Assembly (NCBI RefSeq): GCF_020447315.1
Contig: NZ_JAJADQ010000001.1
Location: 372,001-436,000 of the forward strand
DNA: 64,000 nucleotides
Direction of reading: 5' to 3'
Source of the DNA: Hymenobacter nitidus
GTDB taxonomy: Bacteria > Bacteroidota > Bacteroidia > Cytophagales > Hymenobacteraceae
Both the position numbers and the translations under genes were made by a program. Shown in pieces: positions 48,767 to 57,463 of this stretch (positions are counted from its first letter, which is position 1; each line of letters begins with the position of its first letter). A model generated the notes under the pieces. That model did not search any database, was not told the origin of the DNA, and worked only from the letters and a program-made list of their open reading frames with translations.

Positions 48767-51700
48767 TTAAAAGCGCGCCCCGACAACTACCGTTTTCTTG
48801 TACTCCTTTTTGTTGCCGCCGGGCTGCAGCAGCTCGATGTGCAGCACGTAGTAGCCAATGGGCACTTTGCGGCCCTGGTCGTTCAGGCCGTCCCACTGGA
48901 AAAAGCCGTTTGTGGCCATAGTTTCGTTGCGTACCAGCCGCCGGGCCAGCCGCCCCTGGGCATCATACACCGTGATGCTGGCCGCGTAGCCGGTCTGGTC
49001 GACGCGGTAGTTGAGGGTGGTGAAGTCCTGCTGCCCATCGGCGTCGGGGGTGAAGACTTCGGGCTCTAGCGTAAAGAGCTTGTCACCGCCCGGGTCGTCC
49101 TGGTACTGGGAGTTGCGGCGGCCGGGTGTGGCGTAGCCCACGGCGCTGGCGGCCGAGTGGAAGTTGCCGGCCGCGCTGGGCCCATCGGTCCGAATCCGCT
49201 CCAGCGACACGCCATCCTTTGAATCGAGCAGGCCCAGGTGCTGCGACTCATTATACGTGTAGCGGTCCACAATACGGTTTTGCGAATCGTACACCGCCAC
49301 GGTGCCCGCGTCGTCGGGGAACGTGGGCAGCGCCGGCAGCAGCAGGAAAGCGGCCGGGTCGTTGGTTGGGTACTGGCTCTGCACGATGTCGGGGCGCGTG
49401 GTCAGCACCACCAGCTGGCCGGGCGCCAGCACGTACGGGCCACTGCTGATGGGTTCCTTATCGGGCGTGCCGCTGGCCGGAATGCTGGCCAGCTCCCAGC
49501 CCTGCAGGTTAAGGTATTTGCCCGAGCGGTTAATCAGCTCCACAAAATCCACCGCGTTGGTGCGGGGGTTAAACAGAATTTCGTTAATGACCACGTCGTT
49601 GGCCACCGGGGCCGAAGGCAGGCCAAACGAAGCCGCGGCCGCCACGCCGGTAGCATTGCCCACGCAGTCGGTGGCGCGCTGTACGCTCACCGTTATCGGC
49701 TGGCTGGCCGCCAACGCCGAGCCCAGCGTAACGTCCACGGCCCGGAAGTCGGGCGACACGGGCGCGGCGCGGGTCACGGCTTGTCCGGTGCTGAACGAGT
49801 ACAGAGCCGGGCTGGCCGCCGCTACGCTGTCGAGCTTTTCCCCGAAAAACAAGCGCACCAGCGTGGGGCTGATGGCGACGGCGCGCACCAGGGCCGGGGC
49901 CGTGCGGTCGGGGTTGGTAGCCCGCACCGAGTTGGCCCGGCCCGGCGTGCCCCCGCTCACGTCGGTGCTGGCCGTCCAGTTTTCGATGCCGGCGCAGGGG
50001 TTGCCAGTGTCCACCATTTCCAGAGCCCAGCCACCGTCATCCTTAGCGCCATCCTTATACCAGGTGCTGGAGTAGGCTATTTCAAACAGCGTGCGGCCGT
50101 CGCGGGCGCGCAGCACCAGCTGGTCGCCGTCGTTGGAGAGACTAGGAAAGTTGGTGAGGCCAAACACGCTGACGGAGCGGGCAAACAGAGCCGTGCGGGT
50201 GCTGCTGCACACCACCGCGTACTGGCCCGGCAGCAGGCGCGTGGTGTCCGGAAACACGGCCGCCGTGCTGCTGCCGGGCTTCAGCAGCCGCACACCGCCC
50301 AAATCCAGGATGCGAGTGGTCGGGTTGTGGATTTCCAGGTACTCCGAAGCCGGCAGCCCCACTACCGGCGACTCATCAGCCAGAATTTCGGTAATGAGCA
50401 CCTGCCCCGCTACTGGCACCGACGGCAGCCCGAACGTAGTGGACACCGCCGCGCCGGTAGCATTCCCTACACAGTCGACGGCGCGCTGCACGGTGGCGGT
50501 ATAGACTTGGGCGGCTGCCAGCGGCGTAGTCAGCGTCAGCTCCACGGCCCGGAAATCGAAGGGCACGGGCGTTACCCGCTGAATGGTAAGCGCCGGCTGA
50601 ATGCTATACAGGCCCGGAGTAGCGGCCTGCACGCTGTCGAGCTTCTCATCGAACTCCAGCCGCACCACCGTGGGGCTGATGACCGTAGCCCGGCGCAGCA
50701 GCGGGGCCGTGCGGTCGGCATTGGCGGCCCGCACCGAGTTGGCCCGGCCCGGCGTGCCGCCGCTGGGGTCAGTACTGGCCGTCCAGTTGGCCGCGCCACC
50801 GCAGGGGTTGGTGGTATCAATCATTTCCAGAGTCCAGCCGCCGTCTTTTTTGGCCACGTCGCGGTACCAGGCTTCGGTATAGCGTACTTCGAACACCGTG
50901 CGCCCGTCGCGGCCGCGTAGCAGCAGTTCGTCGCCGGCATTGGTCAGGGAAGGGAAATTGCTCAGGCCAAACACCTTGCCGTAGGCGGCAAACTGGCTGG
51001 CGCGGGTACTGCCGCAGACCACCGCATACTCGCCGGGCAGCAGTTGGGTGCCAGTGGCAAATACGGCGGCCGGCCCGGTGCTGGTGGTCCGTAGCAGGCG
51101 CACCCCGCCCAGGTCGAGCGTCTGAGTGGCCGAGGGGTTATGAATTTCCACGAACTCCGAAGCCGGTAGCCCCACCACCGGTGACTCATCGGCGTAGATT
51201 TCGGTGATAAGCAGCTGGTAGTAGCCAGGCGCCGCGGCCGGGGGCGTGTAGCTGAGCGCGGCCGTGAGCGGACCGGTGGCCACGTTGCCGTAGAGGTCAG
51301 AGATGCTGCGGGCTTCCAGGATGCTGGCGCCAGCGGGTAGGTCGGCGGCAAAAGTGAGGTGGACCAGGGCCGGGTCGGTGGCGTCGCGCTGGGCGGTGGT
51401 TACGGCCGGAGTGCCGGGAGCGGCCAGGCGGTAGTTGGCCGCAGCCTGGGTAGCCGGCACCGCCTCGTTAAAGGTCACATCCACCTGCCGGGCCCCAACG
51501 ATGCCGGCGCTCTGAAGCAGGGGCGCCGTGGCGTCGGTGATGCGGAAATCGTCGAAGTAGAAGTTGCGGTTGTTGGTGGCCGAATACGTCAGCCCCACGC
51601 CGAAATAGCTGCTGCGCTGGTGGGTGGCGTCGGTGGCGGTGCCTTCCGCGGTAAAGGTGGTACCACCGGCAAGGTCGCGCTCCAGGGTCCAGACGTTTTG

Positions 51701-52234
51701 CACGGAGCGCGTCACCCGCACCCGCACCAGGTTGTTGGTCGTGGAGCTGAGCGTGCCGTCGGTGCCGTCGATGATGGCAGCGGCCGTGGCGCCGGCATTT
51801 TTGCGGAACAGGGAAATTTCGTCGTTGGTACCGCCCAGCCGCACGTAGTAGCCTTTATTGGCCGCGGCCCGCAGGTCGGCCAGGTCCGATACCAGCCACA
51901 CGTCGGCGTAGTTGGAGCCCGAGGTAGCCAGGCGCAGGTTGGCCCAGAACTCCCAGGTGGTGCCGGTGGCCGCTTGGCTTACCGTTACGAGCTGGGTGTT
52001 GGTGGGCGTCACGGCCGGGCCGTTGCTTTGCAGCTGCTGAGTCGCGTTTACCTGAAAATCGGCGGTGGCGCCGCTCCAGGCCGGGTTTTGGGTGAAGTCG
52101 CCGTCGGCAAAACTCTCGGTGAGCTGGGCCCTGGCCGGCAGCGCCAGGCCCAGCAGGGCGCCCAGCAGGAGCAGAAAATGGCTTGGAGAATGCAGGGAAG
52201 GGAATATTCTTTTTGCGGTAGAGGTTCTCTGCAT
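48767..52234 (-). CDS. Large secreted protein with lamin-tail domains and FlgD-like C-terminus
   Basis: This 1155-residue secreted protein has a signal peptide ending ALPARAQ (about residue 37). It continues with a concanavalin/LamG-like domain (about 38-235), an SbsA-type Ig segment (TAPLLQSAGIVGARQVDVTFNEAVPA) and three lamin-tail domains. The first two (from about 340 and 608) are close copies (ITEI-x-ADESPVVGLPASE-x-x-EIHNP and NFPSL-x-N-x-GD), each followed by another SbsA-like segment; the third (from about 876, VVINEILFNPRTNAVDFVELINRSG) is different. The C-terminal part (about 1055-1155, EVFTPDADGQQDFTTLNYRVD to GYYVLHIELLQPGG) is FlgD-Ig-like, often used as a T9SS type B-like sorting region. 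The function is probably surface binding. Confidence 0.9.
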   Translation of the reverse strand: MQRTSTAKRIFPSLHSPSHFLLLLGALLGLALPARAQLTESFADGDFTQNPAWSGATADFQVNATQQLQSNGPAVTPTNTQLVTVSQAATGTTWEFWANLRLATSGSNYADVWLVSDLADLRAAANKGYYVRLGGTNDEISLFRKNAGATAAAIIDGTDGTLSSTTNNLVRVRVTRSVQNVWTLERDLAGGTTFTAEGTATDATHQRSSYFGVGLTYSATNNRNFYFDDFRITDATAPLLQSAGIVGARQVDVTFNEAVPATQAAANYRLAAPGTPAVTTAQRDATDPALVHLTFAADLPAGASILEARSISDLYGNVATGPLTAALSYTPPAAAPGYYQLLITEIYADESPVVGLPASEFVEIHNPSATQTLDLGGVRLLRTTSTGPAAVFATGTQLLPGEYAVVCGSTRASQFAAYGKVFGLSNFPSLTNAGDELLLRGRDGRTVFEVRYTEAWYRDVAKKDGGWTLEMIDTTNPCGGAANWTASTDPSGGTPGRANSVRAANADRTAPLLRRATVISPTVVRLEFDEKLDSVQAATPGLYSIQPALTIQRVTPVPFDFRAVELTLTTPLAAAQVYTATVQRAVDCVGNATGAAVSTTFGLPSVPVAGQVLITEILADESPVVGLPASEYLEIHNPTTRILDLGGVRLLKPGSSTAAVFPDTTRLLPGQYAVVCSSTRTALFARSVSVFGLTNFPSLSNDGDQLVLRARDGRTLFEIAYSSTWYKDGAKDDGGWALEMVDTGNPCAGIENWTASTDVSGGTPGRANSVRATNPDRTAPALVRAVAISPTLVRLFFGEKLDSVAAASPALYSFSTGQAVTRAAPVSPDFRAVDVTLGSALAASQPITVSVQRATDCVGNATGVAAAASFGLPSAPVANDVVINEILFNPRTNAVDFVELINRSGKYLNLQGWELASIPASGTPDKEPISSGPYVLAPGQLVVLTTRPDIVQSQYPTNDPAAFLLLPALPTFPDDAGTVAVYDSQNRIVDRYTYNESQHLGLLDSKDGVSLERIRTDGPSAAGNFHSAASAVGYATPGRRNSQYQDDPGGDKLFTLEPEVFTPDADGQQDFTTLNYRVDQTGYAASITVYDAQGRLARRLVRNETMATNGFFQWDGLNDQGRKVPIGYYVLHIELLQPGGNKKEYKKTVVVGARF
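49605..51215 (-). repeat. Two tandem ~805-bp modules inside the lamin-tail protein
   Basis: The module lamin-tail plus SbsA-like segment occurs twice, from about 51215 and from about 50410, with long blocks of identical or nearly identical residues, indicating an internal duplication. Confidence 0.8.
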
Positions 52235-52363
52235 AGTAGGTTTGTAAAAAAGCCGGAGTGCGCGCCGCATTGAGTTGCGCACGAACTGTCTAAGTAACTT
52301 GCTTTTCCCGACATTTGCCACGCGCGCAGCCCTTCCGGCCGCCGCTTTTTTTCTCTTATTGCC

Positions 52364-53362
52364 ATGAAAGTAGCCGTAGTAGGTGCCACCGGTCTGGTCG
52401 GGGGCGAAATGTTGAAAGTATTGGCCGAGCGCAATTTCCCGGTCACCGAATTACTGCCCGTCGCCTCGGAGAAATCCGTGGGCCTGCCCATCGAGTTTCA
52501 GGGCAAAACCTACCACGTCATCAGCATGGACGACGCCATTGCGGCCCGGCCCGACGTGGCCATCTTCTCGGCCGGCGGCAGCACCTCCAAGGAGCAGGCC
52601 CCACGCTTTGCCGAAGTCGGCACCGTGGTTATCGACAACTCCTCGGCCTGGCGCATGGACCCCACCAAGAAGCTGGTCGTGCCCGAAATCAATGCCAAGG
52701 AGCTGACGGCCGCCGATAAAATCATTGCCAACCCCAACTGCTCTACTATCCAGATGGTGCTGGCCCTGCACAAGCTGCACGAGGCGTTCAAAATCAAGCG
52801 CATCGTGGTGAGCACCTACCAGAGCGTGACGGGCACCGGCAAGAAAGCCGTGGACCAGATGCTGGAAGAGCGCGCCGGCCAGACGGCCTCCAACCCCGCC
52901 TACCCCCACCGCATCGACCTGAACGTGCTGCCCCACATCGACGTGTTCGAGGACAATGGCTACACCAAGGAGGAAATGAAGATGGTGAAGGAAACCAAGA
53001 AAATCCTCGGCGACGACACGATTCAGGTAACGGCCACCGCCGTGCGCATCCCCGTGATGGGCGGCCACTCGGAGGCGGTAAATGTGGAATTCGAGCAGGA
53101 ATACGAGCTGGAAGAAGTCTACCGCATCCTGCGCGCCACCGACGGCGTGGAAGTAGTAGACGACGTGGTCCGCAACAGCTACCCCATGCCCAAGGACGCC
53201 CACGGCAAAGATGCCGTGCTGGTGGGCCGCCTGCGCCGCGACGAGAGCCAGCCCCGCACCCTGAACATGTGGGTAGTGGCCGACAACCTGCGCAAGGGAG
53301 CCGCTACCAACGCCGTCCAGATTGCCGAACACATGATTCAGCTGGGCTTGCTCAAGGCTTAG
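52364..53362 (+). CDS. asd: Aspartate-semialdehyde dehydrogenase
   Basis: Asd reduces aspartyl phosphate to aspartate semialdehyde with NADPH, the branch point to lysine/diaminopimelate, threonine and methionine. The 332-residue enzyme has the dinucleotide loop VAVVGATGLVGGEML (3-17), SAGGSTSKE, DNSSAWRMD, the catalytic Cys126 in IIANPNCSTIQM, and RIPVMGGHSEAVNVEFE with the substrate and catalytic His. It feeds the homoserine dehydrogenase encoded at 62893. It stands alone with a terminator after it; the divergent neighbour is the lamin-tail gene. Confidence 0.97.
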   Translation: MKVAVVGATGLVGGEMLKVLAERNFPVTELLPVASEKSVGLPIEFQGKTYHVISMDDAIAARPDVAIFSAGGSTSKEQAPRFAEVGTVVIDNSSAWRMDPTKKLVVPEINAKELTAADKIIANPNCSTIQMVLALHKLHEAFKIKRIVVSTYQSVTGTGKKAVDQMLEERAGQTASNPAYPHRIDLNVLPHIDVFEDNGYTKEEMKMVKETKKILGDDTIQVTATAVRIPVMGGHSEAVNVEFEQEYELEEVYRILRATDGVEVVDDVVRNSYPMPKDAHGKDAVLVGRLRRDESQPRTLNMWVVADNLRKGAATNAVQIAEHMIQLGLLKA

Positions 53363-53381
53363 TATCCCTTACCAAACAGAC

Positions 53382-53417
53382 AAAAAAGGGCGCCGGATGA
53401 TCCAGCGCCCTTTTTTG
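53382..53417. terminator. Bidirectional terminator after asd
   Basis: Stem AAAAAAGGGCGC with GCGCCCTTTTTT, interrupted by a mismatch near the loop, lies between convergent genes ending at 53362 and 53431. Confidence 0.9.
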
Positions 53418-53430
53418 CTTTATCTTTCTA

Positions 53431-54183
53431 TTAACCAAACACCGCTCCGGCAAAGTCGAGCACCGCCTGCCGCACCTCCCGGGGCTTCTCGTAATAGGCT
53501 AGGTGGCCCACGTCGGCCAGAAACAGGGCGTGACTCACCGGGGCCAGGTGGGCCTGGGCCACCGACTGCTCCAGGGGCACGGCCACGTCCTCTTTGCCCA
53601 CGATAAACTGCACCGGAAACTCGGCCTCGTGCAGCACTTTGGTCCGGTCGGGGCGGGCAGCCATGGCCCGCATGCCACTCACCAGGGTTTCGGCGGGCGT
53701 GGCCTTGCCGATTTCCTCCAGAAATTCCCGCTGGGTGCTCATAGCTTCGCGGTGCACGGGCGCAAACAGGGGCCGGATGAATGATTCCATGAACTTCTCC
53801 ACCCCGTGGCGCTCCACGAAGGCCACGTTCTTTTCGCGGTTGGCTTTCTTTTCTTCCGAATCGGCCAAAGCCGAGGAATTGAGCAGGCACAGGCCAGCTA
53901 CCCGCTCGGGCCACCGCTCGGCAAAGGCCAGCGCCACGTAGCCGCCCATGCTATGACCCACCAGCAGGGCTTTTTCCGCGCCAGCGGCCTGCAGCTTCTG
54001 GGCTACGTAGCGGGCCTGGGCCTCCATCGAATAGTCGCGCACGTCGTGGATGTTGGTGCCGTGACCCAGCAGGTTCAGGCTGATAACGCGGTACTCAGCA
54101 GGGAAGTCGCGCAGGAAGTCGGTCCAGATTTCCCGGCTTTCGGCGAAACCGTGCAGGAAAACAATAGTAGGTTGGTGGGGCAT
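53431..54183 (-). CDS. Alpha/beta-fold hydrolase
   Basis: This 250-residue hydrolase of the alpha/beta superfamily has a complete triad: nucleophile Ser78 in VGHSMGGYVAL, Asp199 in FIVGKEDVAVP and His227 in VGHLAYYEKP, with the oxyanion HGFAESREIW near residue 11. The mid-size cap after the nucleophile strand resembles esterases of the MhpC/BioH type. The substrate cannot be told. The start MPHQPTIVFLHGF is the natural one; the frame is open ten codons further into a repeat-bearing intergenic region. Confidence 0.88.
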   Translation of the reverse strand: MPHQPTIVFLHGFAESREIWTDFLRDFPAEYRVISLNLLGHGTNIHDVRDYSMEAQARYVAQKLQAAGAEKALLVGHSMGGYVALAFAERWPERVAGLCLLNSSALADSEEKKANREKNVAFVERHGVEKFMESFIRPLFAPVHREAMSTQREFLEEIGKATPAETLVSGMRAMAARPDRTKVLHEAEFPVQFIVGKEDVAVPLEQSVAQAHLAPVSHALFLADVGHLAYYEKPREVRQAVLDFAGAVFG

Positions 54184-54202
54184 AAGCAGGGAAAGAACGA
54201 TG

Positions 54203-54303
54203 CAGAGACGCATATTTGCGTCTTATCGTTGTGGAGACTAGCTACAAGATCAAACGGCGCAGTGCCGGTTGTTCAACGATTGAGACGCAAATATGCGTCT
54301 CTA
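54203..54303. repeat. REP-like inverted repeat upstream of the hydrolase gene
   Basis: Left arm AGAGACGCATATTTGCGTCT (from 54204) and right arm AGACGCAAATATGCGTCTCT (ending 54302) are reverse complements, with an extra matching ATCGTTG beside each, separated by about 42 bases. Each arm is itself nearly palindromic. The layout resembles paired REP (BIME) elements. Confidence 0.7.
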
Positions 54304-54450
54304 CGGCCCAATCCCACGCTAGTACAATATGATAGATGCGTACCAGGCCATACGCAGCGAAGCCGAAGCAGCACTGGCTACTTCGGCTTCTATAGGGGGC
54401 AGAACAGCGCTATACCCACGGAGCAGGTCCGCAGGGCCGCGCGGCCAGAT

Positions 54451-54999
54451 TTAGGCGGTTACTTCAGCCTGCTGCTTTACCAGCTGCAGGTTGGCGAACA
54501 GCTTCACGTCGTCGCCCAGCACGATGGAGCCGGTTTCGGTCACGGCGCTGAAGGTCAGGCCGAAGTCCTTCCGGTTGATTTTGCCAGTCACTTCAAAGCC
54601 CGACTTTTCATTGCCGTAGAAGTCGGTGGCGGTGCCGCCATACTCCACGTCCAGGGTTACGGGCTTGGTCACGTCCTTCACCGTCAGATTGCCGGCCAGC
54701 TTGAAGCTGTCCCCGTCCACGCGGGTCAGCGAGGTCGAGACGAAGGTGATGTTCGGGTAGGTCGGCACGTCGAAGAAGTCGTTGTTGCGCAGGTGCTCGT
54801 CGCGCTGCTCCTGGTTGGTGTCGATGCTGTGCACGTCCAGCGAGAAGCGCACCTGGGCATTCTCAAAGCTGTCGTTTTCGGTTACGGCTTCGCCTTCGAA
54901 CTTCTTGAACGAGCCCGTGACGGTCGAAATAACCAGGTGCTTGATCTTGAACTGAACTTCGGAGTGGGTGGGGTCAATTGCCCATTTGGTAGTAGCCAT
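54451..54999 (-). CDS. YceI family lipid-binding-like protein
   Basis: YceI proteins form a lipocalin-like barrel that binds isoprenoid-type lipids such as polyprenyl chains or quinones. The 182-residue product shows the family pattern: WAIDPTHSEVQFKIKHLVISTVTGSFKKFEG, VRFSLDVHSIDTNQEQRDEHLRNNDFFD, FKLAGNLTVKDVTKPVTLDVEYGG and GFEVTGKINRKDFGLTF. Unlike the E. coli protein it has no signal peptide, so it is probably cytosolic. Its promoter contains two abutting palindromes (55099-55126), so expression is likely controlled by a dimeric repressor. The ATG at 54999 is chosen because the family begins there. Confidence 0.93.
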   Translation of the reverse strand: MATTKWAIDPTHSEVQFKIKHLVISTVTGSFKKFEGEAVTENDSFENAQVRFSLDVHSIDTNQEQRDEHLRNNDFFDVPTYPNITFVSTSLTRVDGDSFKLAGNLTVKDVTKPVTLDVEYGGTATDFYGNEKSGFEVTGKINRKDFGLTFSAVTETGSIVLGDDVKLFANLQLVKQQAEVTA

Positions 55000-55084
55000 G
55001 ATGCGGTGAAATAAGGGTTGGTGTTTCGGGTTTGATGCTGGCGCCATGCCGGTAGCCTACGCTGCTGGCCGCTGACTGATGCTG

Positions 55085-55113
55085 CAAATATACAAATGAT
55101 GTAGTTACATCAA
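55085..55113 (-). promoter_or_regulatory. Promoter of the YceI gene
   Basis: On the minus strand TTG (55113-55111), an 18-base spacer and TATATTTG (55092-55085) match the Bacteroidota consensus. The operators at 55099-55126 lie within and beside it. Confidence 0.65.
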
Positions 55114-55129
55114 TGTACCTACATCATTT
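55094..55129. promoter_or_regulatory. Double palindromic operator in the YceI promoter
   Basis: Two abutting inverted repeats, GATGTAGTTACATC (55099-55112) and AATGTACCTACATC (55113-55126), share the core ATGTA-N2-TACAT. Together they form one 36-bp inverted repeat with a single mismatch. They overlap the -33 element and the spacer. A MarR- or HxlR-type repressor is the likely binder. Confidence 0.65.
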
Positions 55130-55167
55130 ATTTTTCTTTGGTTCATCAAACTGGTACCAGGAAAACG

Positions 55168-55202
55168 AAAAAGCCCCGCCGGACGAATCCAGCGGGGCTT
55201 TA
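55168..55202 (-). terminator. Terminator after dxs
   Basis: The stem AAAGCCCCGC with GCGGGGCTTT and an 11-base loop lies just beyond the dxs stop, with A-rich sequence on its left. Confidence 0.88.
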
Positions 55203-55219
55203 CTTACGCTTAGCGTTCC

Positions 55220-57160
55220 TTACAGAATCACCTTTTCCACGGCAGCTTTAGTGGCCACTTTCCCGTGCATCTCGCGCACGGCGGCGGCAATACCGTCGGC
55301 ATCGAAGCCGCACTCTTTGTAGAGCTCATCCTGGGTGCCGTGCTCTACCACGCGGTCCGGGATACCGAGGCGCTTGACGGGCACCGCGTAGCCGTGGTCA
55401 GCCATGAACTCGAGCACCGCGGCGCCGAAGCCGCCCTGCAGGCAACCGTCTTCCACCGTTACAATGGCTTTGTACTTGCTGAGCGCGGCGGCCAGCATTT
55501 CCTCATCCAGAGGCTTGGCAAAGCGCATGTCGAAGTGGCCCACGCTCAGGCCTTCGGCGGCCAGCTGGGCCGTGGCCTTCACGGCGTAGTTGCCGATGTG
55601 GCCGATACTCAGGATAGCCACGCCTTCGCCCTCTCGCACCACGCGGCCGGTACCCACGGCAATTTTCTTGAACGGCAGGCGCCACTCGGGCATCACGCCC
55701 TCCCCACGGGGGTAGCGGATGCTAAAGGGGCCCATGTCGGGCAGCTGAGCCGTGTACATCAGGTTGCGCAGCTCTTCCTCGTTCATGGGGGCGGCTACCA
55801 CCATGTTCGGAATGCAGCGCATGTAGGCAATGTCGTAGCAGCCGTGGTGGGTGGGGCCGTCGGCGCCGGCAAAACCGGCCCGGTCGAGGCAGAACACCAC
55901 GTTCAGGTTCTGCAACGCCACATCGTGCAGCACCTGGTCGTAGGCGCGCTGCATAAAGGACGAGTAGATGTTGCAGAACGGCACCATGCCCTGCGTCGCC
56001 AGGCCCGCCGAGAAGGTTACGGCGTGCTGCTCGGCAATGCCCACGTCGAAGGCCCGGTCGGGCATGGCCTTCATCATGATGTTCAGAGAGCAGCCCGAGG
56101 GCATGGCGGGCGTTACACCCATCACCTTGCTGTTCTGCTCGGCCAGCTCCACCATCGTGTGTCCGAATACGTCCTGGTACTTGGGTGGCTGGGGCTTGTC
56201 GTAGGTTTTCTTGTGAATCTCGCCGGTAATCTTGTCGAACAGGCCAGGCGCGTGCCACAGGGTCTGGTCTTTCTCGGCTAAGGCATAGCCCTTGCCCTTC
56301 ACCGTCACGCAGTGCAGGATTTTGGGGCCGGGAATGCTCTTCAGGTCGTTTAGAATGGTAGCCAGATGCTGCACGTCGTGCCCATCCACGGGGCCAAAAT
56401 AGCGGAAGTTCAAGGCCTCAAACAGGTTGCTCTGCTTCAGCAGCGTGGCTTTCATAGCCGACTCCACCTTGCGGGCAATCTGCTGGGGGTTGGGCCCGAA
56501 CTTGCTGAGCTTGCCCAGCACGTTCCACAGCTCGTCGCGCACTTTGTTGTAGGTGCGGGAGGTGGTAATATCGGTCAGGTATTCCTTGAGCGCGCCCACG
56601 TTGGGGTCGATGCTCATGCAATTGTCGTTGAGGATAACCAGCAGGTTGGAATTGGCCACACCGGCGTGGTTCAGGGCCTCGAAGGCCATACCGGCCGTCA
56701 TGGCCCCGTCGCCGATTACGGCAATGTGCTGCCGGTCCTTCTCGCCTTTGTAGTCGGAAGCCACGGCCATGCCCAGGGCGGCCCCGATGCTGGTGCTGCT
56801 GTGGCCCACGCCGAAAGCGTCGTACTCACTCTCCTTGCGCTTGGGGAAGCCCGACATGCCGCCGTAGCGCCGGTTCGTCGGGAACTGCTCGCGCCGGCCG
56901 GTCAGGATTTTGTGGCCGTAGGCCTGATGGCCCACGTCCCATACCAGCTGGTCGTAGGGCGTGTTGAAGACGTAGTGCAGGGCCACCGTCAGCTCCACCA
57001 CCCCGAGCGAGGCCCCGAAGTGGCCGCCATAGATGGAAACCGAGTCGATAATGAACTGTCGAAGCTCCTGGCTGACTTGCACCAGCTGGTCTTCACTGAG
57101 CTTTTTAAGGTCGTCGGGCGAGTTTATAGCCGCCAGCAATTCACCGGGTTCGACAATCAT
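55220..57160 (-). CDS. dxs: 1-deoxy-D-xylulose-5-phosphate synthase
   Basis: Dxs condenses pyruvate and glyceraldehyde 3-phosphate, with thiamine diphosphate, in the first step of the MEP isoprenoid pathway. The 646-residue length is right. Motifs are SIYGGHFGASLGVVELTVALHYVFN, WDVGHQAYGHKILTGRR, GHSSTSIGAALGMAVASDYKG and the thiamine-binding GDGAMTAGMAFEALNHAGV followed by ILNDNCMSIDPNVG. Further on are YFGPVDGHDVQHL, the transketolase glutamate region FDVGIAEQHAVTFSAGLATQG, and DRAGFAGADGPTHHGCYDIAY. It is leftward, with a -7-like box about 90 bases upstream. Confidence 0.97.
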   Translation of the reverse strand: MIVEPGELLAAINSPDDLKKLSEDQLVQVSQELRQFIIDSVSIYGGHFGASLGVVELTVALHYVFNTPYDQLVWDVGHQAYGHKILTGRREQFPTNRRYGGMSGFPKRKESEYDAFGVGHSSTSIGAALGMAVASDYKGEKDRQHIAVIGDGAMTAGMAFEALNHAGVANSNLLVILNDNCMSIDPNVGALKEYLTDITTSRTYNKVRDELWNVLGKLSKFGPNPQQIARKVESAMKATLLKQSNLFEALNFRYFGPVDGHDVQHLATILNDLKSIPGPKILHCVTVKGKGYALAEKDQTLWHAPGLFDKITGEIHKKTYDKPQPPKYQDVFGHTMVELAEQNSKVMGVTPAMPSGCSLNIMMKAMPDRAFDVGIAEQHAVTFSAGLATQGMVPFCNIYSSFMQRAYDQVLHDVALQNLNVVFCLDRAGFAGADGPTHHGCYDIAYMRCIPNMVVAAPMNEEELRNLMYTAQLPDMGPFSIRYPRGEGVMPEWRLPFKKIAVGTGRVVREGEGVAILSIGHIGNYAVKATAQLAAEGLSVGHFDMRFAKPLDEEMLAAALSKYKAIVTVEDGCLQGGFGAAVLEFMADHGYAVPVKRLGIPDRVVEHGTQDELYKECGFDADGIAAAVREMHGKVATKAAVEKVIL

Positions 57161-57255
57161 CTTCGAGAGAGGGGCAAGGAGGAGAAGTTCAGCAAGGCAA
57201 CAGACAGAGGAGTCTAAAGGTTAAGCTTTTCGCAAACTTCACCACCTGTAATGGG

Positions 57256-57263
57256 CAAAGGTA
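57256..57263 (-). promoter_or_regulatory. Probable -7 box of the dxs promoter
   Basis: TACCTTTG on the minus strand is a perfect -7 element about 95 bases before the dxs start. No TTG was found at the expected distance, so confidence is moderate. The rest of the 57161-57463 gap holds no gene. Confidence 0.45.
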
Positions 57264-57431
57264 CGACTTTTCGTATCTACCGGTTGTGGCCTGTAGAACG
57301 AGTGTATTACCACGAATGTAGTCTGCTGAACTCCTGGCCGGGTTTAGTGGCGCAACAATCCTTCGAAACCGGGGTTCGTGGCGAGCAGCAGGCTTTCGGG
57401 CCGCGCCTCCCAACTTGGGGTAATTAATAGC

Positions 57432-57439
57432 TATTTTTG
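57432..57439 (+). promoter_or_regulatory. Possible -7 box for the flippase-like membrane protein gene
   Basis: TATTTTTG fits TAnnTTTG; a TTG occurs at 57406-57408 but the 23-base spacing is long. The leader would be only about 20 bases. Confidence 0.35.
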
Positions 57440-57463
57440 CCGGGCCCACCATTTTCCTCACCC

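Noticed and set aside
49238..50920. A plus-strand open frame of 560 codons
   Set aside because: It is antisense to the lamin-tail protein, and is Gly/Arg/His-rich and featureless.
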